Notes under the pieces: generated by a model
Database searches by the model: none
What the model was told of the DNA's origin: nothing
What the model saw: only the letters and a program-made list of their open reading frames with translations
Made by a program: the position numbers and the translations under genes
Assembly (NCBI GenBank): GCA_036426205.1
Contig: CM071568.1
Location: 114,876,504 to 114,940,503 of the forward strand
Source: Ascaphus truei
Lineage: Eukaryota; Chordata; Amphibia; Anura; Ascaphidae
Length of the DNA: 64,000 bases
Direction: 5' to 3'
In this document: in pieces, positions 36,042-47,995 of the stretch
Position numbering within the stretch: position 1 is the stretch's first letter
Layout of the letters: each line of letters opens with the position of its first letter

Positions 36042-36277
36042 TGACTTTTTATATTTGTTCATTTCATGCTATATGTTTGGGGCTGGGAGACATGCTTATC
36101 TAAAGGGAGTGGTGGATTGCATAGTATTTCACTAGAAATACTCCCAAGTGAATAGAAGCTTTGTTTAACCCTTGTTTGGATGGTTTCCTGATGTTAAGGA
36201 AACAGGCGCAATAAAAGCCTTATTTAATTTCACCATAACCAGTCTCCCTTGCATACCTCTGTGAGCGTCCACCTACA
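36042..36277 (+). repeat. Truncated 5' LTR
   Basis: Begins at GACTTTTTATATTTGTTC and runs to CCACCTACA. It retains the AATAAAAGCC polyadenylation-type signal near 36210 and lacks about 375 bp of its 5' part relative to the 3' LTR. Confidence 0.85.
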
Positions 36278-37193
36278 TACGGTGTCCGAAGTGGGACGAG
36301 AGGTGGTCTTTGAAGTTAGAAGACACCGGAGTTGGCTGTGAAATTTTTTTTGTGCTTTTTTGTCTACAAACAGTCTGAACAACATAAACAAAAAAATCTC
36401 ATGCAGCAGAGACCAGAATTAAAGTGATACACACCCAGGCAGGAAATCTAACCTGCACTGAAACTTACAAAACCACAGATGGACTCTTTTCCCCAATCCC
36501 AAGAGGAGAGAGAGAGAGACTGCTGAAGCAGGTAAACCTTATTTGCCTATCACAATAAAGTGTAATATGGTCATTGAAATAGGGGGTTTGCCTTCCAGCC
36601 ATAGTCAGGGTTCAAGGAGTGTGTCAGCCCTTAAAGGGATAGGCGTTTGTTGTTTTCAAATGTTTCGCTGAAGCAGTGAATACAGATGGTGATCCACGAG
36701 CGGTACTGATTTTGCAAATAAAGGTTGCCACACCGCATAGGACTACCAGCTGTGAATAGAGTATATGCAGAAAAGTGTGAAAATTGATGCAAGACTGTGC
36801 TGAAGCAGGGGAATTTTTAGCAAACAAATGGTGAGTGTAAAATTGCCCTACCGGGGAAAAAGGGATTGCTGAACTGTGTAAAGGTAATCCAAAGCCAATT
36901 GCTGAGTGTTGAGTCACCCTGCCAGGAGTGAAAGAAATATTCCACTACAAAGAATGTTTTTTTTCTTGCAAGTAAAAAAAGTCTGCCTATGTATCTTGGG
37001 AGCAAAACAGGCACCCAAAGTGTGAAGTGTGAATGCCATAATACCCAAAGATGAGACTGAAAATTACTGAACTCACGCAGAAAACCAAATTATGTTGCTG
37101 AAGTAGAGAGATTATACCTAGCAAGTAAATGGTGTAAAGCAAATAGACTTTTTTACCTAGCAACTGCACATCCTGTATACCTGATGAGAGAAA

Positions 37194-37853
37194 ATGTGTG
37201 CACAGTACTACCGATATTGTAAACTTACCCAAGAGAGAGAGAAAAAAAAGTCTACAGAGACGCCTGTGAGAGCTACGACCTCTACAAGCAAAATAGGCCC
37301 ACCTGTAGGACTACCACAATTGGGGGTTCTAACAAATACTGTGGCAACAGCTGCAATAGAGCCTTCTGAGGTCAGGAAGAAAATTACACCTGATAGCCCC
37401 AAAATGGAGGACAAGATGCAGCGTTCCTGTAATGAACCCTACCCCATGGAAGAGTGGCCCTTCCAGTCCGATGAAGAGGAAGACATCTCTTATGGGGAAC
37501 CCAAACCGAGTCACACCCACAAAACACCCCAAGAATGGTGGGGGTGCCTGAACTCAGTACGAACCGAAAAGACCGCTCCCTATGATGACAAATATGATCG
37601 GCAGGAGAAAGAGCGGGAGCAGTGGATCACCGAATATTTCCGTCAGCTGTTACAGTTGCAAGAAAAGCCAGGTGGATCCAGTGATGCTGCTAAAATTTCG
37701 AATGAAGATGGAGACCCCAGTATCCCTGGGGACGGTGTCATCCAAAACAAAAAGGCGAAAAAAGAAAAGCGGTTCTTTACTTACCGTGGAAGGAACAAAC
37801 ACGTCCGCAGATCCTGTGGAGAAAAAGGGGGACCAAGATGCCCTGCAGCCTAG
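37194..37853 (+). pseudogene. Charged ORF in LTR element, N-terminal part
   Basis: 219 codons, with acidic (FQSDEEEDISYGEP) and Lys/Glu-rich segments and EREQWITEYFRQLLQLQE, which looks helical. It has no zinc knuckle or known domain. Around 37770 the sensible reading frame appears to shift to the next frame, where a Pro/Glu-rich segment continues to about 38060. The native product was therefore longer and this copy is broken. It could be a highly diverged gag or an unrelated captured coding sequence; I cannot tell which. Confidence 0.55.
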
Positions 37854-38059
37854 AGAAAATGGAGAATTCGTCCCGCGATTAACCGAATATCCAGAGGGCC
37901 CAAGGCAGAAGTCGTGTACCCCAAAGAAGTGTCTGTCCGGTGCCAATAGTGAGGAACCCCCATTAAACCATCCCAGGGAAGCGGAGCCGGAACCAGTGAG
38001 TGTCGATCCCTTGACCAGCCCTGAGGATGCCTTAAAAATGCCAGGCGTGACTGTGATCG

Positions 38060-39281
38060 GCTACTGGAAAATAACGTGAAGCTACAGAAAGATGTGCTCA
38101 CAATGTACTCTTTGGCCAGGACAGAATCGGACGATCTCAAGACTGAGCTAGATACTGCAAACGCTACTATTTCCGCCATGGATGAATAGCAGAGCCAATC
38201 TGATATAATGATGGCTAAGCTGAAGCGGAAATATGAGGAGGCACTGAAGCAGATGACAGTCTTCCAGCAAGAGGTTCACACTCTTCGCATGGAGCTGAAT
38301 GCCTCACAACAGGAGGTCAACAGTGTCCGGACAGACGTAGAGGTTCATACACTCCGCAGAGCACTGGATGCCTCAAATCATGAGACCAACAGCTGTCGCA
38401 CAGACCTGGAAGTTTCCAGAAAGGAACATCACAGTCTCACGGAGGAGCTGGACATTTCTAAAGAAATGATTGTCAATCTTAATACAGATCTCCAAGTCTC
38501 TCAGAAGGAGCTTCAGACCCTCCACCTAGAGAAGGAAGTCTCACGCCAGGAGACTGTCATTCTCAAAGCAGATGTGCGTAAATGGAAGGAGGACTGCAAG
38601 GAGGCCCTGAATATTACAGAGACTGAAAAAGGAGAAAATTTAAGATTAAAAAGAAAAAACTTAAAACTCAAAGAAGAAAATTTTCATTTGATAAACGACG
38701 TCAAGGAAAAAAATGAAAAGCTGCACAAGCTTAAAGAAATAAATAGACTTTTGGAAGGTGAGAAGTTTGAAGCAGAGCACCGACTGCAGAACCAACTGCA
38801 AGGTCTGCGTACGCACCTCGAAAAGGCCGAGGAGAAGCAGCGAACTCTGCAGGAAGACAATCTGCAGGCTGTTAAAGAAATTCAAGTGCTGCAGGAACGT
38901 CTGATCACCCAGTATGTCCCCGCAAAGCAGCATGAGAAACTGAAGGCTACCCTGAGCGTCACCAAAGCATCGCTAGAGGCCAAGCTTAGAACCCAGGTGA
39001 CCCGGCACAAAAGGGAGCACAAGAAGGTCCAGAAACTAAAACAAGTAACTGTGGCCCGAGCAAAGAAATTCATAGTGCTTCACAATGCAATAAAAATGTG
39101 GAAGCAAGCTCAGAGAAAGCAAAGCTTGCAGATAAATTCCCTGAGAAGAGACTTGCAAGTCGCACTCAGAAAACAGGGATCTCTCGTGGATGAGATGAAA
39201 GTTCTACAAGGACAAGTATTGACCCTGACTAAGCATCAGTGTCCACAGCCACAAAAACCCATGAAGACAAGGGTACAGTGA
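38060..39281 (+). pseudogene. Long coiled-coil ORF inside LTR element
   Basis: An uninterrupted 357-codon ORF (ATG at 38208) is almost wholly coiled coil. Its first 100 residues contain degenerate repeats (VHTLRMELNASQQEVNSVRTD, then VHTLRRALDASNHETNS and SRKEHHSLTEELDISKE), followed by KLHKLKEINRLLEGE and a basic stretch near residues 265-310. The same frame upstream (38060-38185) is also coiled-coil-like but is cut by a TAG at 38187-38189, so the ATG at 38208 is probably not the original start. There is no RNA-binding or enzymatic motif. QYVPAKQHEKLKATL faintly recalls coiled-coil tails of large cytoskeletal proteins; I place little weight on that. Confidence 0.65.
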
Positions 39282-39434
39282 GAGCTGGAAATACCGCTCG
39301 TCTGAAAGACAAGGTTGCAAAATTTGAACCACCTAAACAAGCACTAGCAAAACCTTCAGCCACCCAACAGGCAATAAAAGAAGGTCACGTGCTGAATCAA
39401 ACCAGAAGAATCCTTAGCTGATGAAGCTGAAAAG

Positions 39435-39878
39435 ATGGGACATTCTCTGGAAGTGGGTGTGGAATTACAACTTAATACCAAAGAGGCTGAACTAGCAAAC
39501 CCATGGAGTGGGAAAAGGGCAGAGAGACAGCTTCAAGAGCAGAAAACTCAAAGGACTGTTTTTAAACGCTCTACAACTACTGCCATACAGTCTGCCTACA
39601 TTAAGTCGAGCACCCGACGCGAGGGAAATCTCATGACCGCGCACATAGCAAAAAGACTATACTTAGAAAAAGTCCTCCTCGAGCGACTGAGGAGTGCTGA
39701 TCTCAAGCACCTTCGGGAGGAGACACGAATAAACTGGAGAAAGGGCTCCAATCCCAGCGGGACTGAGGGTTCTCTTCCTCCATCCACTCTCATTCAAGTC
39801 ACAGAGATATCTAGAATGAGAGTGGAAGGGTGGGCTTTGGCCGTGGCAAGCTCGAGCTTCCCACATACAGGGGAGGTA
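39435..39878 (+). pseudogene. Basic ORF at 3' end of LTR element
   Basis: The ORF from 39435 has up to 161 codons, the last of them inside the 3' LTR. It has a helical basic-acidic mix (LEKVLLERLRSADLKHLREE). It follows the coiled-coil ORF after a stop and frame change, so it may be the C-terminal part of the same ancestral protein. No domain recognised. Confidence 0.4.
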
Positions 39879-40489
39879 TGTAACAGGGGAGTTATCCCTG
39901 TTCAGGTAATGTGCCTCTAATCCAGCAGTGTGGTGGTTAACTGCTGGTAGTCAATTAACAAACACCACCTGCCTGATTGGATTGCTTAGAAAAGCCTGTC
40001 TTTTGAGACAGGAAGTGAGACTCCTTAGCTCACACCTGAGCTGAACTTGGAGACAGAGTAGAGATTCCTTAGTCCACAACTGGCTGAACCAAGGAAGGAC
40101 AGATGTCTTGAGTGACAAGCTGACCACAAGACAAAGGGGACAAGATTCTAACCTGGAGCCTGACATTTCCTGTGCACACAAGGGTGCGGTTCCAAGAGAG
40201 CAGAGAAGCTTCCCCTACAGCAGCCCAGCTAACAGATAATACTTTCATTTATAAGACTTTTTATATCTGTTCATTTCATGCTATATGTTTGGGGCTGGGA
40301 GACATGCTTATCTAAAGGGAGTGATGGATTGCATAGTATTTCACTAGAAATACTCCCAAGTGAATAGAAACTTTGTTTACCCCTTGTTTGGATGGTTTCC
40401 TGATGTTAAGGAAACAGGTGCAATAAAAGCCTTATTTAATTTCACCATAACCAGTCTCCCTTGCATACCTCTGTGAGCGTCCGCCTACA
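39879..40489 (+). repeat. 3' LTR
   Basis: Starts TGTAACAGGGGAGTTATCCC and ends GTCCGCCTACA, with TG...CA termini. An AATAAAAGCC signal sits about 75 bp from the end. The solo LTR at 21221-21853 is collinear over its full length. Confidence 0.9.
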
Positions 40490-42887
40490 AATAGTTTCAA
40501 GCAAATGTGATGAAGATTACACTTTTCTCTGCAGAATTTTCAGAAAATAACGAGCTTACATGAAAGTGTCAAACATCTGGAGTCATACAATGCTCAAGCT
40601 ATGGACGGATTCTATGTAGTGTTATGCAAATTAATACTCAATCTGTATGTCACTTTTAAAACAGATTGCAATCCAAAAATCTTAACTACTCTTTCTGTTC
40701 TTAACCCCACCCCCCATTGTTGACTGTATTTTTCGAACATTTCAAAAGCGTGTTAAAGTTATGAACATAAAAAAAAATAGAAAAGGGGACTGATATGTTG
40801 ACACTTGCAAGCCAGTTCCAGGTATCATACATAATTGTATCATGAAGATACAATATAACTAAGTCATCTAACAGCATATATACTTCTAAGGCTGGGGTTA
40901 CATCACTGCTAAAGAATCGGCTCATTTTTGATAGGAACGTTACTATTTGAATACAAGAGCACATACGTAATCTCCTTTCACTATAGTGGAACTTTCCACA
41001 AGTCAGTTAGACTTAAATGATGGTGGAAATAATAGAAAATGTGATGAATGAAGGAATTGTAATCAACTTGAGCACATCAAAAAATATCTATACCTTCTTC
41101 AGAAGTCTTTCAGATATAGTTTTAAGTGCGAGTTTACTCATATTGTAAACAAAGTAGTAGATACAATGCAGTAGCGAATTGGAGAGGCTGCAGCATCCCC
41201 AAATGATAAAGCATTGAAACACTGGTCTCACACAACAACAACAACTGTTATAATCTGCATTTATAATGTGTAATATATCTTTAATCCTATATTTGCTGGA
41301 AGTAGATCATGCTAAACAAGTCTGATTTGGGAAGTTCATGTGAATTCACTGAATTTCAGCTAAGGAAATCCAGTATAATTAGCACACAGGTGACATGACC
41401 GGATGTAAAAAAAAAAAAAAAGTTAATATGCTAACCGTTCTAATGATCATGGAGAAAATAATTATCGTGTACAAGGGGCTAATGAGGCGAGGCTAGTAAA
41501 TGCAAGTAAAGGTAGGTGTTGGATGAGGGTGCTAGAGAAGGGCCATTCAAGGAAAATATAAGATGAGAAGAAGATTTGTTCGCTAATTTTGGCGAGATGA
41601 CCCTATAACCCAGTATAAGGAGGCAAGGTGTTTTGGTGGTTTAACATATCACTGCTCTTTGGTCCTATGCACTGCTGCATCCTTAAGCTGTTGGTGCGAC
41701 TCATGGTTTTTGGATCTCTCCTCTTTTTCTCTACACAGGGGGAAGAGGGACCAGGCGCACAACGTTTCAGGGTACAAAGATGCCCACAGAGGGAAGAGGC
41801 AGCAAGTTGTTATCTGACATCAGTTGTTATTTAGCTGTGTTTCTATGAGCACCAAGAAACGTACATTTCTTTTTTTTAGCTAACCCACGGTAAAATCCTA
41901 CACTCACTTAGGTAATAGAATAAGCAGAAGGCAGAGGTACCGATAAAAGTGGGACACCAGAAAGTACAAACGGGTGAAAATTATTTGTGTCGAAAGGTGA
42001 TTGAAAAGTCACTGTGTGCCTTTGGGGGCAAATGGAGAGCGAAAATGAGACATTAGAAAGCACAGGAAAAAAGGACATAAGGATGTATCTATCAATGTTG
42101 ACTGCACATAAGGGAGAAAGCAATAAACTGCTGGCCAAGAGCAAATAATATTTCCTGAGATTGAAATAATATGTCCCAACAACTATTTAGTGCTAATTCC
42201 CAAGCCCTTAAAAACCTGTTTTATTAACCCATATAGGTACAAATTAAAGGGAACCGTCTTCTCGCTTTCACGAACAGTTTCATGGCTGTCATGCCACTTT
42301 ATGTATAACTGATGGAAGATGAAATATTATTGTGTTTGCTTCAAAAACACAGACTTAAATAACATCCACTAGCTGTCTTCAGCACAACTGTGTATTTAAG
42401 ATGCTCTCTTTTCACAGCTCTGTATAATCCACATCATCATCATACTGCTTTGGCATTCTCAGCTCTAATCTCTCAAATACCAGTTCTGTGTTACAACTGC
42501 TTGAAAGTGTGGAGATTCTTACCATGAAAGGATTTCCCTAAAGGAAACAAAAGCTACTTCTCCATTCCTTCCTCCCTGCAGCATCCACATTGCAATTCTT
42601 CTCATTAGGCCTGACCTGTCATCCAGGCCCCTGCAGTATCACAGAGTAAGGTGACAAGTTTCCTGTGAATGACAAAGGCACTTTACTCGGTACAGAACAG
42701 TCAATCTGCTTTGTATGGGCAAAAGGACCATTTTTTTTTTCAAACACAGCCTGTGATTTTCTCTCTTTTTTTCTCTCAATCTACTGTAGAAATACAGTAT
42801 ATAGTATAACTGATTTCTTACCAAAACACCTACATTTATAAACCGTTAATGCTGATGTGATGTAAATAAATAGCTACATATGAGGTC
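40490..42887. other. No gene recognised; possible conserved block 42340-42640
   Basis: Unique-looking AT-rich DNA. The block 42340-42640 is of high complexity, with CCATGAAAGGATTTCCC and ATCATCATCATACTGCTTTG words and no repeat signature, so it is a candidate conserved noncoding element. No ORF carries a domain. Confidence 0.35.
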
Positions 42888-43318
42888 CTGACTCACTTAA
42901 CACCTTGTCACATTAGCTGTAGTTTCTGCAAAAGTATTCAGGCTGAAATGTAAATGATAATAAGGAAGATTCGCGTAAATATTTTAGGAAATAGTTTTCT
43001 GAAACTTTCTATTTCCTAACATTCTTTTCTACATTCGAAACATTCTATTTCCTAACATTCTATTCTACATTCTAAACATTCTATTTCCTAACATTCTATT
43101 CTACATTCTAAACATTCTATTTCCTAACATTCTAAACATTATATTTCCTAACATTCTATTGTACATTCTAAACATTCTATTTCCTAACATTCTATTCTAC
43201 ATTCTAAACATTCCATTTCCTAAAATATTTACGCAAAGCTTCCTTATTATCATTCACATTTCAGCCGGTTACCTTTGCAGAAACGCCAGGTAATACGACA
43301 AGGTGTTAAGTGAGTCAG
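42888..43318. mobile_element. TIR element with internal minisatellite
   Basis: Left arm (from CTGACTCACTTAACACCTTG) and right arm (inverse of the segment ending 43318) match over about 105 bp, including TGATAATAAGGAAG and GTAAATATTTTAGGAAAT. Between them is a tandem array of TTCTATTTCCTAACA/TTCTATTCTACA units. The arms differ at several sites. No coding capacity. The unit periodicity (about 36 bp) and sequence exclude a CRISPR array. Confidence 0.8.
43013..43215 (+). repeat. Minisatellite, about 36-bp unit
   Basis: About six units built from CATTCTATTTCCTAACATTC and TATTCTACATTCTAAA, one of them shortened (near 43125). Confidence 0.9.
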
Positions 43319-44159
43319 AGCTGCGATTAAGAATAGAAATATTAAGAAGAAAAAAATACTCATCATTTATTTGTATTTACAATATTGTGCATTGGCGAAG
43401 CAAAAAGAAAAGAGAAAAAGGGTCAGTCAATAAGCATGATCAGAATTAACGAGATGTGACAAGAAAACTTCTGATTCATGGAAGTCACATGACTGGAAAT
43501 GTTTACCCTTTGGAAAGTCTCTAGTTGACAAAAAGCTTGGCTTGCAGCAATATGAATATCAACTATACATTCTAGTCTCTATCAGATTAACCAATGTAAT
43601 GTATTGCATGTACCTCCATCTCTTTATGATGCATGTGAAAACCTCACCTTAATTACAAATCATTTCATAACAAAGTTTGTTGATCTAAAAGCTCCTGAAT
43701 AAAATTCATATATCAAGGCTTGCCTACTTTCTACTCATCCACTTATTTTAATGTTGTCGTGTCAGTGGCACTGCAGATTTATTGTTTCTGTGCCAGTTGC
43801 AGAAAAGGTAAGCACTTGCCTTTGAAATGTCTTCTCCGGTGCTTTCAAATGATTGTTTTGAAATGTAAAACTTTAGAATATACAACACATGTTATATAAT
43901 AAAGGTTTCATGCCTGATTGAATAAGAATAAAATACAGCACCAATTCCACAATTGTAATGATCAGGGCTATAAAGATGTCTTTACTGAATTGAAAAGTAT
44001 GCCACTACTAGGAATCCTTTATGCAGTTTGTGGTGACTAAATGTCACCCCAATGCTAATGGGTAAAGGTATCTGCTAACTGATTCAAAGTGTTTCCCCTG
44101 GAGGGAGATTTAAACCCTGTAGCTTCACCTGTAAATATTTTGGGAACCAAGGACTCCTC

Positions 44160-44297
44160 AGAGCTGAAAACAGTATGGTTCAGGTGTGCCCTCCTCGGCT
44201 GAACCACTGATTGAGTCAACTGTGCTGAAGCAGGGATGTCCTGAAAACCTGACCTGTTGGTTCTTGAGAACTGGAGTTGCCCACCCCTTTGGTAGGC
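44160..44297 (-). repeat. Short dispersed repeat end (GGGGTGGGCAACTCC)
   Basis: On the minus strand: AAAGGGGTGGGCAACTCCAG, then CCAACAGGTCAGGTTTTCAG, then CCCTGCTTCAGCACA. I recognise this as a common short DNA-transposon-derived repeat of frogs and fish, probably hAT-like. The other terminus was not found. Confidence 0.55.
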
Positions 44298-44733
44298 GAA
44301 TAGAGGATCAATTTAAGGGTCCCTCTTGGATACCTCAAAATCTTTAACTGACCAGACATCCTTCATTGGGCTAATACCTGTGTGGCCGGGTTTCTATTTT
44401 TTTTTTATATGAATGTAAATGTTATCCATGGAAAAGGACAAACAAAGACACATGTAGTCTTAGATCTCCAGCTGTGGTAGCCTTAATGTAACAAAACCAA
44501 ACAAACAATATGGCGTGGCGAGGTCTGAAATATGCACATTCATTTAGGAGATAATAGGGAAATCTAAAAACAAAAAGCACGGTGCAAAGGTTTACCAGGT
44601 AAAATTATTAATTTCTTGTTATTGCTGATTTTTCTCCTATCCTCAATTAATAGTCTCACTCATCTCATCAGATCAAGGCAAATACAAAACAAACAAAGCC
44701 CCTTTAATTGTTACAATTCTTCTTCCTATTCTG

Positions 44734-44750
44734 TTCACCAGAGGGCGCTG
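44734..44750 (+). promoter_or_regulatory. CTCF-like binding motif
   Basis: TTCACCAGAGGGCGCTG matches the CTCF core (CCASYAGRKGGCRSY) except for the first position. It lies in unique DNA outside any repeat I could define. Occupancy cannot be inferred from sequence. Confidence 0.5.
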
Positions 44751-47390
44751 TGCTGTAGGTTTGAGAGATAACATTAAACATTCCAAAATCCATCAAACAA
44801 TCGTTGGGATAAAACAGAAAAATAAAAAGCCACACAATGCTTTACTGCCGCTCCCACACACCTACTAAAACGAAATATAAAACACAGCAGCCATGACACA
44901 CTAAAAACCTTGGGAAATATGCAGTGTGCTGTTTTACCAACTGTCTAAATAAACGTTTAGTGAGTCACTGTGGAGAACAGAAATTCTTACAGGTTTGAAA
45001 GCTGTAGTTTAATGCTTGGTACGAAACAGCTTCCTTAAGGTATGTAACTTAAACATGGCCAATCTTCTATTTCCTCCGAGGACTGCATTTACAGCAAATT
45101 TGTGATTTCCGTTTTGTTACAGAGAAAAAAAAAAAAGAAGGACTTTACAAAGAGAGTGTGCTCATTTTGCCTGAGGTGTAGATTTGTGGATAATGAAAAG
45201 CAAATTTTTTTCTAAAGTCAGAGATTTTCTTCCCTGAGTGGTTCCCTTTTGTATAAATATAAGCTGTGCACTGATGTAGAGCGTTAATCTGTAGTCAAAA
45301 CACCCCTATGGTTGAGGGGTTAAATCATTATACCTGCTTTTGTTGAAGGTGCAAGGTTGTCTGGCTGGGGGAAAGCTCCATTTTAAATCACATAGTACTA
45401 TACGTCCATAGAGATACAGTATACTGTATTCAGAAATGTCCTATATTTCATCAACATCACCCGAGAGATACTGACCTTATTTTATTTATACATTGAATAT
45501 TATCTTACAGAGAATTACTCCACTCCACAAACCTTCATTAAACGTTCCTCATATGTATGGAGACTTCATACATACTGTATATAAACATATCATTAGTTAT
45601 TTTATATGAATTTTGACGCATTCTATTATGTTGAATCCTTTATTAATACACATATAATTCAGTTTTAAGATAAATTGTATTTTGTTTTATTTATAACTAG
45701 TGTTCGGAATTATGCATTATTAGCGTAATATATAATAGCAAAACCGTGAAAATAAAGCATTTTGGTAAACCATATAATGAAACATTCATGCATTTTTGAT
45801 TGTTAGCAACTTAATTCTGCGCTAACACTATTGACAGACTTAAGGCTTTACGCCAAGTTGAACGCGGCAGGCGATTTTGAGGCACTTCGTACTTTTATTC
45901 CGGTTCACAGAAACATTATATTTAGTAATTACCATTGCTATCTATGCACCAAATAAAATAACTCATTGTTACGCTGATGGTGTGGATTGAAAAATTAGTT
46001 AGTTAGTAAATTGGTGCAAACAAGTGACATTGGAAGTTACATTTCTATGCTACAAGTTCCTGCCAGAAATCTGCTTGTGACTTTTAGAACATAGGCCCCT
46101 AGCCATAAGTGCCTTAGACCCCCATGTCCCTTCTTGGTCTATTTTTGTGAACAGTACTCTAGAGCCTCATAACCTGATAACCACTCAGTCACTGCAGGGG
46201 TTAAGGAAAGACACCACCGTCGTTTTGTGCCCCGACTTGTGTTTCTATGCAGGATGTGCCTTATTAATGAACTCATTCACTTTCATAAAAGCAACTACAG
46301 AAGTGCAGCTAACAATACCTATAAAACTATTTAATGCCGTTTTCCAAACAAGGCCTCTTACAGCAATGGTAATTGCAGTTTTACTAGACCTCTAAATGAG
46401 AAGCAGCCACTTATTAAGTTTGGATGTGGAGAGCTGATTAGACAAGTTAAACAGAAAGGCACAATTTATGCTTAGAACCACATGCTCATGTACTGTAGTT
46501 CTTCTAATGCTGGTGTTTGGCACTCATTCACATAGTAAGTCCTGCCAGCTTCAGTTTTATGCTATTTACAAGTTACAAGCAATAAAGAGGAAAGATGCTG
46601 GATTTTACAGGAAAATAATATTCATAAATCTTCCCACGGGGAATTATCATATAACTCAGTACTATCTTTGTTTTGCGATTTGTGAATTCAATTCTGTTTC
46701 CAGAGCAGAAACAATAAACAAGGCGAAACCAAAGTAGAAACCACTTCTCTTGCATTAGTGGTTGCTTAAGGCTGAGCCTCTCTGAGGGGCAAATCCTTAC
46801 AGTATTGTTTCCATCCCATCGGCAGTTCTCAATACAAACTACTCTCCTCATCTGAAAACAAAGCATTCAATTAAAAGTGCTATTAATTAATAATAAACAA
46901 AATCACATTGTTGATTTATCCATTTATTACACATGTTTGAACATGTTTACTAAGCAGTGCTATTACATTGTACACTTTCTGACCAGAATGCAACGTAAAG
47001 CCTGTTACCTTTCTGCATCGAATGGTGATTTATGGAATAACACTATTTATTAAATAAATGGATGGCCCTAAAACTGATGTTTTGGATGTTCTTAAAAAAA
47101 ATTGGTTTGATTATAAGGGGCCTATTCTAGTAGCTTTGATGTTATCACTGCCAAATCGAACGGTTTGGCATGACCCTACTTCACGGTCTGACATTTGTGT
47201 TATCACGGTATTCAGAAAAAGTTCTCAAGTCAGAAACCGTGAGGTAGGAAAATGCCAATACCGCTCGGGATAGCAGTGTACTTATCTCAGCCTTTTTCTA
47301 AGTTCTGCCGCTGCGATCTGCCTGCAGTCTGCAAGAGCTGCACAGAGAGAGCTGCACCTCCCTGCACAGCTTACAGGCGATCGCACTGTT

Positions 47391-47668
47391 TTTATTTAAT
47401 TTAAATAGCACAGTATTCAAGCAGGGGGTCTCTGGAGCAGAACCACATTAATATCAGCTTCGGTGAACCTCTGCTTCCCGAGGGTGCCGATATCTCCCTG
47501 CATTGTTTAAATATCCTGCGTCACGTGACCGCGACATTTCCACTTTGCAGGGATACCGGCAAACCATAACTGGGACCTGTAACTCGGGAAGAAGAGGGTC
47601 CCTAGTGCTGAAATTAATGTAGTTCTGCCCCGAAGACCCCCTGCTTCAATACTGTGTTATTAAAATTA
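47391..47668. mobile_element. MITE with CAGTATTSAAGCAGGGGGTCT arms
   Basis: CACAGTATTCAAGCAGGGGG on the left and the inverse of CCCCCTGCTTCAATACTGTG on the right. Similarity continues through CAGAAC and ACATTAAT. Related in arm sequence to 29028-29354. Confidence 0.75.
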
Positions 47669-47995
47669 ACATTTAAACAGGTTAATTACCTTAGCGTCTA
47701 GTGGGGGTGGGTGAACGGGGTAGTTCCCCCGGGTGGGTGGTTAGGCAATAACGTGATTAGCAAATCATGTGGTTGCAGGCAGGCTCTGCCCTGGACGTGA
47801 ACGGAAGTGGCAGATGATCCACTTACGTTTCAATCACGTTCAGCAATTCATTGAAGCAGTGAATGTGATCTCCTTAAAAAACAAATAAATATTTCTAGCA
47901 TAACTTAAAGGGTACGTCATAAGGCCCCTGGAATACCAGCACTCATAACATTCAAGATATAACTTAGGGAGTAGAATTTGTATTAAATATATGTA

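Larger units (their letters stand above)
36042..40489 (+). mobile_element. Non-autonomous LTR retrotransposon with coiled-coil ORF
   Basis: A 236-bp truncated 5' LTR (36042-36277) matches the end of a full 3' LTR (39879-40489) almost base for base. The internal region is 3.6 kb. It starts with a primer-binding-site-like GGTGTCCGAAGTGGGA (36281-36296) and ends with a purine tract ACAGGGGAGGTA just before the 3' LTR. I see no protease, reverse transcriptase, RNase H or integrase motif in it. Instead it holds broken ORFs for a charged N-terminal part and a long coiled coil. A solo LTR of this family stands at 21221-21853. It may be a gag-only derivative or a retroelement that picked up a host transcript. 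Confidence 0.85.
43319..47390. other. No gene recognised; largely unique DNA
   Basis: Apart from the dispersed repeat at 44160-44297 and the CTCF-like motif at 44734-44750 I see no defined element. ORFs (the longest about 97 codons near 46570-46866) show no domain. Sequence composition is like that of the other unique blocks. Confidence 0.4.

Noticed and set aside
35523..36044. ORFs of 125 and 137 codons on both strands
   Set aside because: They overlap a CpG-rich MITE; both strands are open because of base composition and no domain is visible.
36987..38179. Minus-strand ORFs of 63-109 codons in the LTR element
   Set aside because: Antisense to the better-supported plus-strand frames and without domains.
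43013..43215. Regular tandem array considered as a CRISPR-like repeat
   Set aside because: Units are directly adjacent without unique spacers and lie inside a TIR element of a eukaryotic genome.
46147..46866. ORFs of 82-97 codons in the unique region
   Set aside because: No motif, no splice context and no conservation evidence; expected by chance at this AT content.
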